Source: Lithospermum erythrorhizon (taxonomy: Eukaryota; Streptophyta; Magnoliopsida; Boraginales; Boraginaceae). Taken from it: a stretch of 64,000 nucleotides of DNA. Below, one piece after another: positions 13,101 to 23,475 of this stretch (positions are counted from its first letter, which is position 1; each line of letters begins with the position of its first letter). The position numbers and the translations under genes are program-made. Below the pieces are notes generated by a model. That model was not told where the DNA came from. It did not search any database and worked only from the letters and a program-made list of their open reading frames with translations. Location: assembly GCA_019722365.1 (NCBI GenBank), contig JADFUC010001357.1:62001-126000 (forward strand). The letters are read 5' to 3'.

Positions 13101-13980
13101 GATCCCGATCCGCATGCAAGCCTCGTGGAGACATTGTATCGATTTGTCGACAGAGGGTCGTTTCAGTATCCGGGGCCGGATGGATCGGTGGTGGGGGACA
13201 GCCCGCCAAGACCAACACTCAAATGTAGCACATATCGCCTCAAAGACGGCCGGTATAGCTATTCGAAATAAGGAATGTCACCTAAGATGAAGAACAAGAC
13301 AATCAAAATGATTAATTTCTATGATTGTATTTTTCGATATTATAAATGATGTTTTTGTATGTTACATTACGTTTCTTTTTTATATTTTTCTATCCAATTT
13401 ACACTATGTTTTATGTTATTTAATTGATTCACTTAGTCATTTTCTCGCTTAACATGTTCTATCAAACCCATGTGATTTGACTACAAGTTCCAAACTGTGA
13501 ATGATCCACTACTATTGTGGAATTCACGAATACATGACTACAAGTTCGAGGACACAAACGACGTTAAAACCAAAATCACAAATTATAAAAGAACAAAATT
13601 CTGCCAATGTAATAAGTAGTACTTGATTCAATACCAATAAAGACCACGCTTAAATATTCATGTACGATTTTTTTTCATGTTTGATGACAAACTACCAATT
13701 TACGCTTATGTTCACTCCAAAGGCTAGTTGTGATGATGTTTGTATAGAAACAATGGTTAAATCCTCAATGTTTGTTTGACAACAAACGAATTAAATTATG
13801 TTTATGTGTTATAAGTTTAATCTTTATTACATACAAGAGATAGTAATAATTCGCTTTGTTTTACTTCTAACATGTGTGATAATTCAGTTTATTTATGTAA
13901 TTAATTATTTCATATTTCTTATGTGATTCTTTGTGTTTACATAAACAAACAAGTTAATACCATGCTTATTATCTAACAAA
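10170..13980. mobile_element. Large inverted-duplicated (palindromic) transposon carrying plant mobile domain (PMD) sequence
   Basis: The two halves are diverged reverse complements. 10305-11260 pairs with about 12820-13770, 11400-11560 with about 12510-12640, and 11600-11720 with about 12340-12480. Similarity fades outward near 10170 and 13980, leaving a centre at about 11780-12240. Examples: TAGTTTGTCATCAAACATG (10391-10409) matches inverted sequence at 13678-13696, and GCATGTCTAGCCAA (11154-11167) matches TTGGCTAGACATGC (about 12909-12922). PMD fragments are readable in the right half. PMD genes are known to travel in Mutator-like and Ty3 elements. A Mutator-like foldback element is my inference: I saw neither a transposase nor a convincing target-site duplication. 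Confidence 0.75.
11849..12660 (+). pseudogene. Plant mobile domain (aminotransferase-like / PP7-long-form) gene fragment
   Basis: Recognisable PMD blocks occur in order but in different frames: KARAYLWYLLGTTLFVDN (ends about 12073), then ISGILSEHVDRVGEYAWGAG and ESRQMAGCITLLEV (12027-12233 frame), and after a probable intron, SYYHGCIRFLNVNEVYMPE (12611-12660). PMD proteins (MAIN/MAIL type in plants) act in silencing and genome stability, and many copies are transposon-borne. The frame changes, stops and missing stretches show a degenerate copy. A second, even more decayed, inverted copy of the last block lies at about 11440-11500. Confidence 0.65.
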
Positions 13981-14075
13981 CACAAAGTAAATTTGCTTAT
14001 TGTGTAATAATCACTTAATCAATTTGGTAATGTATTTATAAACGAATTCGCTAGTTTATTTATAAGCATTGGAAA

Positions 14076-14180
14076 AATTCGCTTGTTACACAACAAGCAT
14101 GGGCATAATTCGCTTGTTACACAACAAGCATGGGAATAATTCGATTGTTACACAACAAGCATGGGCATAATTCGCTTGTT
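14076..14180. repeat. 31-bp tandem repeat, three copies plus a partial
   Basis: Unit AATTCGCTTGTTACACAACA followed by AGCATGGGCAT, starting at about 14076, 14107, 14138 and 14169. The unit is itself hairpin-prone (CTTGTTACACAACAAG). A single copy of the core also appears at about 9918 on the other side of the PMD element. Confidence 0.9.
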
Positions 14181-14270
14181 CAAAAGGGTAAAATAGTCAT
14201 TTTGCGTTCAAAATAAGCGAATTTTTATAGAGGTCATGCGTGTTCGTCAACAAGCATGGACATAATTCGC

Positions 14271-14309
14271 TGTAAAAACATATTTGTTATAGAGGTCATG
14301 CACATCACA
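14271..14309. repeat. 39-bp direct repeat, right copy
   Basis: Exact copy of 9654-9692 on the other side of the palindromic element. Here the base to the left is C (14270), so on the minus strand the block ends TTTTTACAG, a perfect acceptor. Related GAGGTCATGCACATCAC motifs recur at 9768, 14231 and 14346, so these blocks belong to a wider repeat cluster. Confidence 0.9.
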
Positions 14310-16513
14310 CCCCTCTCCCATGCACATCACAACGAATTTTTATAAAGGTCATGCATGTTCGTCAACAAGCATAGACATAATTCGCTTATTACACAACCAA
14401 GCATGAGTGTGTTGTCAAATCAATCCTGGCAGGATCTTCAAAAAGATAAAATAGTCATACGTCGTAACTAACCTTTCTTCTTCTTCCCACAGCCTTTCTT
14501 CTTTGTTTTTGTCCCTAAGGCCAACCAACTTTTGATTTCAAGATCATCAATCGTTTTAGTAGGTTGAATCTCCTGTAGAGCATGGGATGTGATCCGGTCT
14601 AACCCATTCGGCATCAAAAGAACAGTAGAGTTTATGTGAGCAACCAAGTCACCTGCAAGGCAACCCATCTTCAGTATCACAATAATTCTACCACGAGCCA
14701 AAAAAAACCCAATAATTTGTTGATTGCAAGTCTCAACAGAGTAGACATACCAGGTTTCTCATGTAGAACAGGGTAAGGCTGCAAAAGTTCATGATTAACA
14801 CATTCTACTAATCCAAGTCGAGCACGCTTGTCTTCTAAAGCCTATAATATATTCGATCCTTTTAAAATTAGCACAAGAATATATATATCATCGGGCTTAT
14901 TGTGAAAAGATATTTAAAGAAAGTGGACAAACTCACAAATAGAATGGCATGATTGGAAATTTCTGGCTTATCTCACTAAAAATGAACCTAGACGCTTTCA
15001 TTTTCAAGTGGTAGTTTCTAGACAAATATTCAGATAGTTTGCTTGTTTCGTCCAACAACTTAGGCTGCATGGAGGACAAAATTTCATAGTCACTTCATGA
15101 GTTCATGTATAAAGTAACTAAACATGATGTTTGTGCATGATACACATTCAACAGATTAATTACCTTGCCTTCACCGGTGCTAGTAACTATATCAATACAG
15201 TATACTTCGTTCTCTTCAAACTCCACATCATCAACCCTTGTTTCTGGATTTGAAACACTCAAGACAGCTTTGTTTCCATCAATTACAAACTGTTTCATCT
15301 GGCGTGGTTATGGACCCTTAGTAATTTTGGTAGCCGTAGCAAGAAGAACGTATGTGACATCTTTGTTCTGCAATAAAGAGATAGAAGGTGAGGGATCTCA
15401 GATGAAACAAATAAATAATGAAACCATAGAAGATATTATTATTAGTGTCTCCCACTTGTGGAAAAAGGACACCACACTTAAAAATATGCATATGAGTGTT
15501 AGATGTTTCCACTATCATGGCTAATCTCGAATGACGCCCCAAAAATGCAGACAATCAAAAGATGGAAAAAAATTAATTCAATAGAATGATTACTAAATGC
15601 AAACAACTTCGTGAAACAAGTTCTCAGAGTGCAGTAAAGCTTCCATCAAGTGCGCAGTGCGCCTCTAACGTCATGGTAATTTATGCAAAAGTGACTCTGA
15701 AATTTGAAAGTGCAATTAATGAAAACTATAAAAGCTCATACTGGTAAAAAGGATAGAAAAGATGAGCGCCAAATATGAAGTATGAACATGATGCTCTATC
15801 AGTGCAACTATTACATTGACAAGCTTCAGGATATGAACCCATAGCTTTTTGAGTGTCTTCATCATATAGAGAATCATGCGCATGCCACATTAGTTTGAGG
15901 CTTTTTGTCACACTAGTTTAAGGCACAAAAGCCCAACATAGAACATATTTAATCATATGAATTAGGTATCTAAAACCTATGTACCTAGTCACAGTCACTT
16001 TCTCATTCAGTTAATTCAGTATATTTTTTTGCTATAACCAGAAACAAGGAACAATTAAAAGAGAAAGGTATAACAATGCCTATTTTCCAAAGGAGGTGCA
16101 TGGACCCAATGCCAACATTTTCTATAGAAAAGGCCTTCAGTTTCTATATGTGAAGTTGGCTAACAAATTATGGTCTGAATTGCTATTGTAAGATTTTCTC
16201 AGCCAAAAGTGAGTGAAGTATCTGCCAAGAAAAAACTGATCACTTCAGCAAAATTTCCTTTAAAAGTATCAATACTTGTAATTTTCATGACAAAACAAAT
16301 AAATCCAGGCAAGTTTCATTTTCTCAAATGTGCTGATATCTTAAATATACAAAGAGCAAGGAAAAAAACTAGCACAACGAACAAATGAAGAATACACAAT
16401 TACGGGAGATTAAACAAATTGTGTATGGGGATGTATTAAAGAAAGAACTTGGCTCACTTTCTGAAGGTAAAGTGTCAAACAATCAGTAAACTAAAATAAT
16501 TTGTATCATAAGA

Positions 16514-17275
16514 TGTAGGCTTGCGACAGATGTCTGAATTACAAGTTGAAGTGAAACAGACTACAATGAGCTTGCCAACACAAATCTTGGCATCAGGGAA
16601 AAGAAGGGATCGAGATAAAATGATAACCTCGGCAAAGATGCCCACATAAAACTGATGATTAAAGCAAATACATCACACAGACATATGACATGCACCTCTA
16701 ATGTTGATTGCTGATACAACATTTTCCATGGTATGTCAGGCAATAAGATGTAGGTTAGCTACAGATCTATGAGTCACAAGTTGTAGTGACACAGACTACA
16801 ATTGAGTTAGCTACAGATCTATCAGTCACAAGTTGTAGTGACACAGACTACAATTGAGCTCCCAAACCTGTTCAGGCATCGTGGAAAAAGAGGGACTGAA
16901 AATTAATAACCTTGGGCAAAGATGCCCACATAAAAGTGACGACTGACTTAAATACATGACACAAACATATGATATATGCACATCTGATGTCGATCACAAA
17001 TAAAGCGTTTTTCACGGCATATGTCAGACAATATGATGTAGGCTTGCTACATATGTCTGAGTCACAAGTTGTAGTGAAACAGACTACAATTGACTGCCAA
17101 CTTTAATTCAGGGGTATCAGGAAAAGAGGGATCATACAAGCTACAAATTCGTGGCAAAGATGCCTACATAAAATTGATGACTGATGTAAATACATGACAC
17201 TAACATATGATATATGCACATCTGATGTTGATCACTAACACAACATTTTCTACACTATGTCAGACAATAAGAAAA
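16514..17275. repeat. Tandem array of about 235-bp units in an EBP1 intron, three copies
   Basis: Each unit begins near GATGTAGGCTTGC(T/G)ACA, passes through ACAAGTTGTAGTGAAACAGACTACAAT, GGCAAAGATGCCCACATAAAA and ACATATGATATATGCACATCTGATGTTGAT, and ends near TATGTCAGACAATA. Copies lie at about 16514-16750, 16752-17035 and 17036-17275. The middle copy contains an extra 54-bp internal duplication (TTAGCTACAGATCTAT... at about 16753 and 16807). Confidence 0.85.
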
Positions 17276-18121
17276 AGGCATCGCATGGAGTACTTTCTCT
17301 AGCAGGTAAACATTTTAATACATCAAACACACATGTTAGAGGAGTATTAACAAAGTAAAAAGAACATGTTGATATTATCCCCTATCAGAGTAACTATGAC
17401 AATAAGCTTCATCTGGTCATAAAACCATAGCTTATAGAATGAATCGTCATTTAGGGGGAAACTGTTAAAGTATAGGGCAATTATATTTATCTGAAGGAAA
17501 TCCCATTCATCTGTATATATCCATAGGAGAAATTACATATTGAGCTTTAAAAAATTCAGGGGCTGAGAAACAAGAATCTCAAAGACAGTTTGTTGTACCA
17601 AGAACTCCATTTCTAACTTATGAAAAAATCTCGCAAGTACCAGGCATACAAACATCTTCCTTATTCTATGAATGATAAATGAAGATAACATGGATATAAT
17701 TTAGTAAACCTGATCTGTTACACATTAGCAGGGCATAACCATTACACTTATGAAAGAGAATATTGCAAGGAGATACCTTTTTCCCAGGCCTAACAAGCCT
17801 CAGTGCAACTTCTGCAGCAATATTGGCTGCAGCAATTACATCAGCTGCCTTTCCTGTTACTGGTCCTTCCTGAAGTACATGAGTGTGTGCAACAACGCAA
17901 TGAACCCATCTATGTGACATCCCATATCACTTCATTCAATTTGAGAGAAAAAATTAATTATGGTCTAGCCAGCTGCATTTTCGGAAGAAAAATGCTAACT
18001 TGATGTATAAAAAAGAAAATAAAGCAAGCTTACATTTTTAGCACGTGTCGTCTCATTTCACCCATTGGAGAAAAATGGCAAACACAGTTCGATTTCAATG
18101 GTCAAAACTACATATGCAATA

Positions 18122-18330
18122 CTACCCCCATCCCAAAAAGATTGTCTAGTTCGATTTCAATGGTCAAAACTAACAAACTTAATTAACAAATAAAACACTA
18201 GTTTAAATCAAAATTATCATCTAACACCAAAAAAAAAATTAAAAATAGTATCTTTTTACATATATTTCAACAAAAATTACACAAGAACATCAAAATTCAA
18301 AACTGGACAATCATTTTGGGACAGAGGTAG
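18122..18330. mobile_element. Stowaway-like MITE
   Basis: A 209-bp non-coding element with terminal inverted repeats: CTACCCCCATCCCAAAAAGA on the left and the complement of TCATTTTGGGACAGAGGTAG on the right. It is flanked by TA at 18120-18121 and 18331-18332, the duplication typical of Tc1/mariner-derived Stowaway elements. It lies in the interval where EBP1 exons are missing. A 22-bp sequence inside its left end (GTTCGATTTCAATGGTCAAAAC) is repeated just outside it at about 18087-18108. Confidence 0.85.
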
Positions 18331-18502
18331 TACAACATTAACTATATAATCTTAATAAAAAAACAAATTATATAAAAAAATTCCAAAATTAATATTAAAA
18401 ATTAAAGGAAACTAACTATTAACAATCAGCACTTTTGTACTTGGTTACAACTTCTGGAGAACTGAGATCCAACTCCTTCTCCTCTCTTTCTTCATCAGAC
18501 AT

Positions 18503-19302
18503 TGTTTTCAACCTTAAAAATTGCAACTTTATTAATTTAGCCTCAAAATATTAATCAAAACAATCTCATTTTAATCAAATTAATTCAGAAAAAATATACA
18601 ATCAAACCCCAATTTATAAAATCTATAGAAATGGGTATTTGAATATGTACCTGGATTAAAATTAGGAAAATTTATTTGTTTGGTGTGCTAGGGTTTTGAG
18701 AGTGGTGAAATGTGTGAATATATTGACTTGTTGGTTAGGGTTTTAGTTTGTTATATTTGGGGTTTTAGTTTTTTTTATTCAATGAAAATTCGATATACTT
18801 TTTAATTTATAATTCATTCGTTTAATTTTAATTTATAATTCAACATCTAGTATATTTTTTAACTTATATGAATGGTTGGTCTCGGGTATGTCTAACATCA
18901 AACATAATTGTAATTATCGTATATTTGTTTATAATTTTCTGTTGTCATAATATTTTCAATAATACTTATTAATAATAACAATAAAAAATTCATAATACTT
19001 ATTCAAGATATCAAGTTAATAGAATATTGTGCACAAGAAAATACTCCGTATATGAGAATTTGTCATGCTTAATTCATCATAATTTACAAACGAATGTTTA
19101 TAAAATACACTGTCTTCGACTTTGATAATAGAAGTCTTATTATCCTTAATTGTTTCTTGGTTAATATTTGGAAGACTTTGACGAAGAAGTATATGTTATC
19201 CATGCTACTTTTAATGGATTGGAGAACTTATCATCTTTTTTTTTTTTTTATCAGCATATGTATACTGATGAGTTTTATTTAAGGAAATATAGAAATTCAC
19301 GA
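18503..19302. other. EBP1 upstream spacer
   Basis: AT-rich sequence with no recognisable gene. It would contain the promoter of the EBP1 relic. I see no convincing element. Confidence 0.5.
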
Positions 19303-19306
19303 TTAT

Positions 19307-19355
<49 letters not shown>
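19303..19355. repeat. (TA)n microsatellite
   Basis: About 53 bp of nearly pure TA dinucleotides with one AAAT interruption. Confidence 0.98.
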
Positions 19356-19356
<1 letters not shown>

Positions 19357-21390
19357 CAATTGAGTTTAGTCAAGTGATATAGAATTTAAATTTTGGACTT
19401 AAAGACATCCTGTAAAACGTGGTAACATTATGCATAAAGTTGTTACTATCATAATAAGCTGAGATGTTACAATACACCAAAACAGACTCAAAGAGGTGGT
19501 TCAGTGAAATGTAGTGGGCATTAGTGATAAGGTGGTTATTACTGTGACATTTGATATAAAAAGTATTTGGTGTCATGAAATTTCGAATTCAAGTTTATAT
19601 TGAAGAACAATGAACTTTCATTCCTCAACAACGAAAAAGATTCATAAAAATATAGGATGTAATATATTAGAAATTGATATCTAGTGAGTACTCAATTTAC
19701 CAATAAGTTTTTCAAAAATTGATAATCTAGAAAGCTAAAAGAAGATGAAAATAGATGAACTTTATGAGGAAAATAAGTTTGATGATTGTAGATAGTGGAA
19801 TTTTAATTAATAAAATTTATTTTTATGGATTTATTAATTGAATTAATTTTCAACCGATCACACGTATTACACGGTTTGATTGCGCTTCACTTGTTCTTTC
19901 GACTAATTCAAGTCGAGAAAATGAGCAGTGGCTCCCGGTGATCCAAGGACCGATATTAATTTTAGGTTAAAATTAGGTTTTACATTAAATAAACCTAATT
20001 TTTAAACCTCGAATAGGATTTCAAAGATACACTGCTTAAATTAATAAAGCAAGAAACGGCCGGGGTCAAGAAATAAATTCATTATCACCTAAAAACCTCA
20101 AAAGAGGCACCTAACCTATTCTGGAGAATAAGTCATGCAAGTAATATCTCGACGGTCCGCATCATGCCTCAAATCAACGGTCAAGATCATGATCTACCCG
20201 AAAATAACCAACTAATCGTAATCAAAGTCTGAAGCCTATAAATAACCCCATATTTTCGAAAATAATGATAAGTTGAAGTGGGATAAAAAGCCAAGGCAAA
20301 GTTGCAGAAAAGCTCTAAAGAAAATATTAGCAAAAACACTTAAAGCACCTCCAGAGTTGAAGATTCAAAGAGATGAAGCACCTAAGACCTCGGCTAACGA
20401 GATAGGCGCCTTAAACTATCAAGGAGGGCGGACAATCCGTGGGATAGGCGCCTCTAAACTATCATGAGGGCGATAACCGAGTCTCCAATAAATAAAGAGT
20501 CTCCCTCCCAACTGCGTGAAACACGCTGTCGAGGCCCCGTACTACATCAAATCTAGGAGAAGATCGTTGTCAAGACCCTACCTCCTACACTCCAAATAGG
20601 CGCTCCAACCTCAAGTGAAGGCGGATATCCGAATCTCCGGCTAAGAAGGTTGTCCATTCCCAACAAGTTGTGGTGGAAACATCGTGCCACCGAAGCCCCT
20701 ACACTGGCATCAAACTGTGAGAGGGATCAAGTCATAAAGTCCCTACCTCCTACATCAAATAGAAGCCCGGGACATACCAGAGAAGAGGCACTCATCCCAA
20801 TGTCGACGAGAAGTTGAGTTTCATTGAATTCCCAAGTCAAATCAAAGAGAGAGATCAAGCCGGGCCAAGTCCCCGCTTCTACATCCAAACATCGATACAA
20901 GGAAGCCAAGGCCCCTTTCGTTGCCAAGGAACCTAACCCCTAAGCTGTTCATCAAAGTCCCACCATCAAATCCATATCCAAGAAGGGTCAAGCATCCACC
21001 ACCACATATCCAAAGAAGAGGGTTTGGCATCCACCGCCCACCAACCCAAGTCAAAGAAGGAGTCCAACCATCAGCCTAGCCTACCTATCCAAATTAGAGG
21101 TCCAATTCCATCCAAATTACCACATCTCAAGGATCCAAGTCCAAGATAATGATCAAGTCCAGATAACCACACGGGATCAAGGTTGCTCACACCCCTGCCT
21201 CTAATTAATATCCTGCTTGAACATCAAGTCCTCGTCACACTCCGTCCAGATTACACATATCCAACTCAAGACCCAAGCTCACCAAATTGAGTCCATATCA
21301 AGTCAAGTCATACTGGTAGACGTCAAAGATACGTGAGAAGATAATCCAAACCGATAGTTCTAACTCAACTGCTTTGATAAATATTCTTTA
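19356..21390. other. Unclassified repeat-like stretch
   Basis: From about 20000 the composition changes to a C- and A-rich, AAG/CAA-laden sequence lacking real reading frames, with recurring phrases: GGCGCCT(T/C)(T/A)AA(A)CTATCA at 20405 and 20447, CCCTACCTCCTACA at 20577 and 20741, and TCAAGTCC several times after 21100. CCTATAAATAACCCC at about 20236 resembles the TATA region of a long terminal repeat. A worn Ty3-type LTR or untranslated region is possible, but I could not find a second copy in the window. The frame at 20273-20467 has no recognised domain. Confidence 0.4.
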
Positions 21391-22708
21391 TGTAATAACC
21401 TCACATAAAAAAAAAAAAAATTTAAATTTTCTGGGACCCTAATATAATTTTTTTCGATGATAATATTATTTCGAAACTTTTGAGCCGAATTTCATTTATA
21501 ATTTAGTAGTATATGGAAGAATTTTATCTTGAAATCGGTTCGTGGAGGTTTAAGTACGATAAGCGGAGACCAACTGAAACCGAACGACCTCGAAGTTTTT
21601 TAAATATCTATTCATACATATCCTCTATTATCATCAATACTCACAACTTCATCTTCTTCCTCTATTTTGGCCGAATTAAGTTCTCCCCTTAAAAAAAATT
21701 TCATTTTTCCATTTCTCTTCGATTGTCGCTTCAAACTCAAGATCGGTCAGAATATTGTTCTCCCATCATTCTCTTCGAGTTAAGGTAAAGAAATTCCCAA
21801 GTCTTTCGAGATATTTCTTGGGTTTTGACATAGGGGATTTTTAGCTGACTTTTCCATAATTGAATTTTATGATAAATCTTAGTTGGTTGGTGGGTTCCGT
21901 GGACGTATTCTGAGCTGAAAATTCTGATTTAGAGATCGCTTTTGAGGACGTTATGGTCGAGTTGACTTTGTACTTTCGCCGACTTTTATATGGATATTTT
22001 TATAAGACTTTAAATGTGTAGGAGGTTGGTATTAAAGAATTCAGCTTATAGTTGTTATGATGTTAAATTGGTGATTTAAAATTGATTAAAGGGTGTTATG
22101 TCAAAAAGTAAATTTGTGTTGAGTTATAATTGATATTTCGGAGTATAGATTGTTAATTATGGACTTGATGATTAGTTAGAATAACTTATGTCAATTTGTA
22201 ATGAGAAAGTGATAAGATGGAATTTAGCGGGAATCGATTAAGGTCCGATGGGATTATAATTCGATAGTTTATCCGTCAAGTTATACCATTTGTAGATAGG
22301 CCTCAAGAGTTGGTTATGCATCTCTAGAACGCCGGTATATAGTAGTAGGTCTTGATTATACTTGGGTGTTGTTTTAGGGCTGATCGTGTGAAGCGCTACC
22401 TTGATTGTCTTTCAGAAGGCTCATAGAAGCAGTGTAGGTGAGTACTTATTCTACGTGTATTACCTTATGTACTTCTTTCAAATGGTGTACTGCCCTGTAT
22501 TATAATTATGTAAAGGGTGTACAGGTCTTGTAATATAATTATGTGTGAATATGATATGTCCTCGGTGGATATGATTAATGGGGAAATGGTATACATGTAA
22601 TGGTCAGACATTACGTAGAGCCTAATATGATTATGTGACTCTATTCCAAGATTGAAGGTCGGTTTGATAAGTATTGGCCCCGAACTCCCAACTTATACTA
22701 GATATGTG

Positions 22709-22890
22709 GGCCTCGACGGCACTTGTGGTATTTGCGTGGCTTTGTCGGGCACTTGGTATTTATGTGGCCTTGACGGCACTTCGTGGTATTTATGTGGGCT
22801 TTGTCGGCACTCCGTGGTATTTATGTGGGCCTTGTCGGCACTTGTGGTATTTATGTGGCTTTGCTGCACTTGTGGTATTTATGTGGCTCT
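22709..22890. repeat. LTR array A (left): about 30-bp units
   Basis: Repeats of GGTATTTATGTGGCCTTG followed by (T/A)CGGCACTTGT, about six copies with small indels. It produces open frames in two registers (VVFMWLC-like peptides) that are repeat artefacts. The counterpart in the right LTR is 28097-28268. Confidence 0.9.
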
Positions 22891-23095
22891 CATGGGCGGT
22901 TGCGATCGATGACGATTGTGTGATGTATTAGCCGATGCTTTGCTATTGTCAGCAAAGTAGTTGGTTATCAGAGGTGTCTGATGGAGTTATGTATGATTTT
23001 GAGGTGACTCGAGTATTAGGATATGACCCCAGTTGGGACTACTAGTGGATTAGGTGACTTTCCTTCCTTTGCGTGTGATATGTGACGCTATTGGT

Positions 23096-23345
23096 CTCTA
23101 TACTACGGTATAAATGCCATGTATGATTCTCTTTGATCGCTGGTCGTGCATTGTCGTAGGTGGCCCTATACTACGCAGTATACCGTATGGTTTGATTCTC
23201 TTTGATCGCTTTGTCAGGTGCATCGTCGAGGTGGCCCTATATCACGTATAGTCATAGCGTATGATTCTCTTTGACGCTTTTGTCGGTGCAGTATCAATGA
23301 GGTGGCCCTATACTACGGTATAAATAGGCGTTTGGCCCTATACTA
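23096..23345. repeat. LTR array B (left): about 65-bp units
   Basis: Units built of GGCCCTATACTACGGTATA, then a short stretch with ATGATTCTCTTTGATCGCT, then GGTGCATTGTCGAGGT. Three to four diverged copies. The TATACTACGGTATA core is an imperfect palindrome. Confidence 0.85.
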
Positions 23346-23351
23346 CGGTAT

Positions 23352-23475
23352 ATGCGGCGGTGTGCCTTATACTTTGTGTATAAGGGGCGCGTGCCTTTAT
23401 ACTTTGTGTATAAGTATGTGTGCCTTATACTTTGTGTATAAGTGCGTTTTGGCCTTATACTGCGTGTATAAGTGC
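23352..23475. repeat. LTR array C (left): about 26-bp palindromic units
   Basis: Repeats of GCCTTATACTTTGTGTATAA followed by G(G)(G)CG, four copies. Each unit is a short hairpin, CTTATAC...GTATAAG. Confidence 0.9.

Larger units (their letters stand above)
9585..18502 (-). pseudogene. EBP1: EBP1 / PA2G4-like (proliferation-associated, methionine-aminopeptidase-fold) gene, broken
   Basis: EBP1 is a pita-bread-fold protein without peptidase activity that regulates growth, rRNA processing and translation. Readable minus-strand parts: exon 1 from 18502 (MSDEEREEKELDLSSPEVV); about 17777-17925 (VLQEGPVTGKAADVIAAANI and RLVRPGKK); 15164-15367 (QFVIDGNKAVLSVSNPETRV); 14937-15064 (YHLKMKASRFIFSEISQKFP); 14751-14841 ([20 protein letters not shown]); 14473-14652 (PTKTIDDLEIKSWLALGTKT, then the Lys-rich tail); and a terminal acidic exon, 9585-9652 (GDNAEDADGPPSNDATAHK, stop). 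Damage: the exon(s) coding for about 80 residues after exon 1 are absent from 17925-18430; a frame change lies between the GCHIDGFIA-coding and VVAHTH-coding bases (about 17895-17925); 15295-15345 is scrambled with an in-frame TAA; residues before NYHLKMK are scrambled; and the last acceptor reads AT instead of AG. The last intron holds a 3.8-kb transposon. Probably a dead copy. Confidence 0.85.

Noticed and set aside
10806..13218. Several 95-131 residue ORFs on both strands
   Set aside because: They are frames through the inverted arms of the PMD element. Only the PMD blocks have family support.
22652..22931. Two overlapping ORFs with Cys/Trp-rich peptides
   Set aside because: Both are translations of the 30-bp LTR array in different registers.
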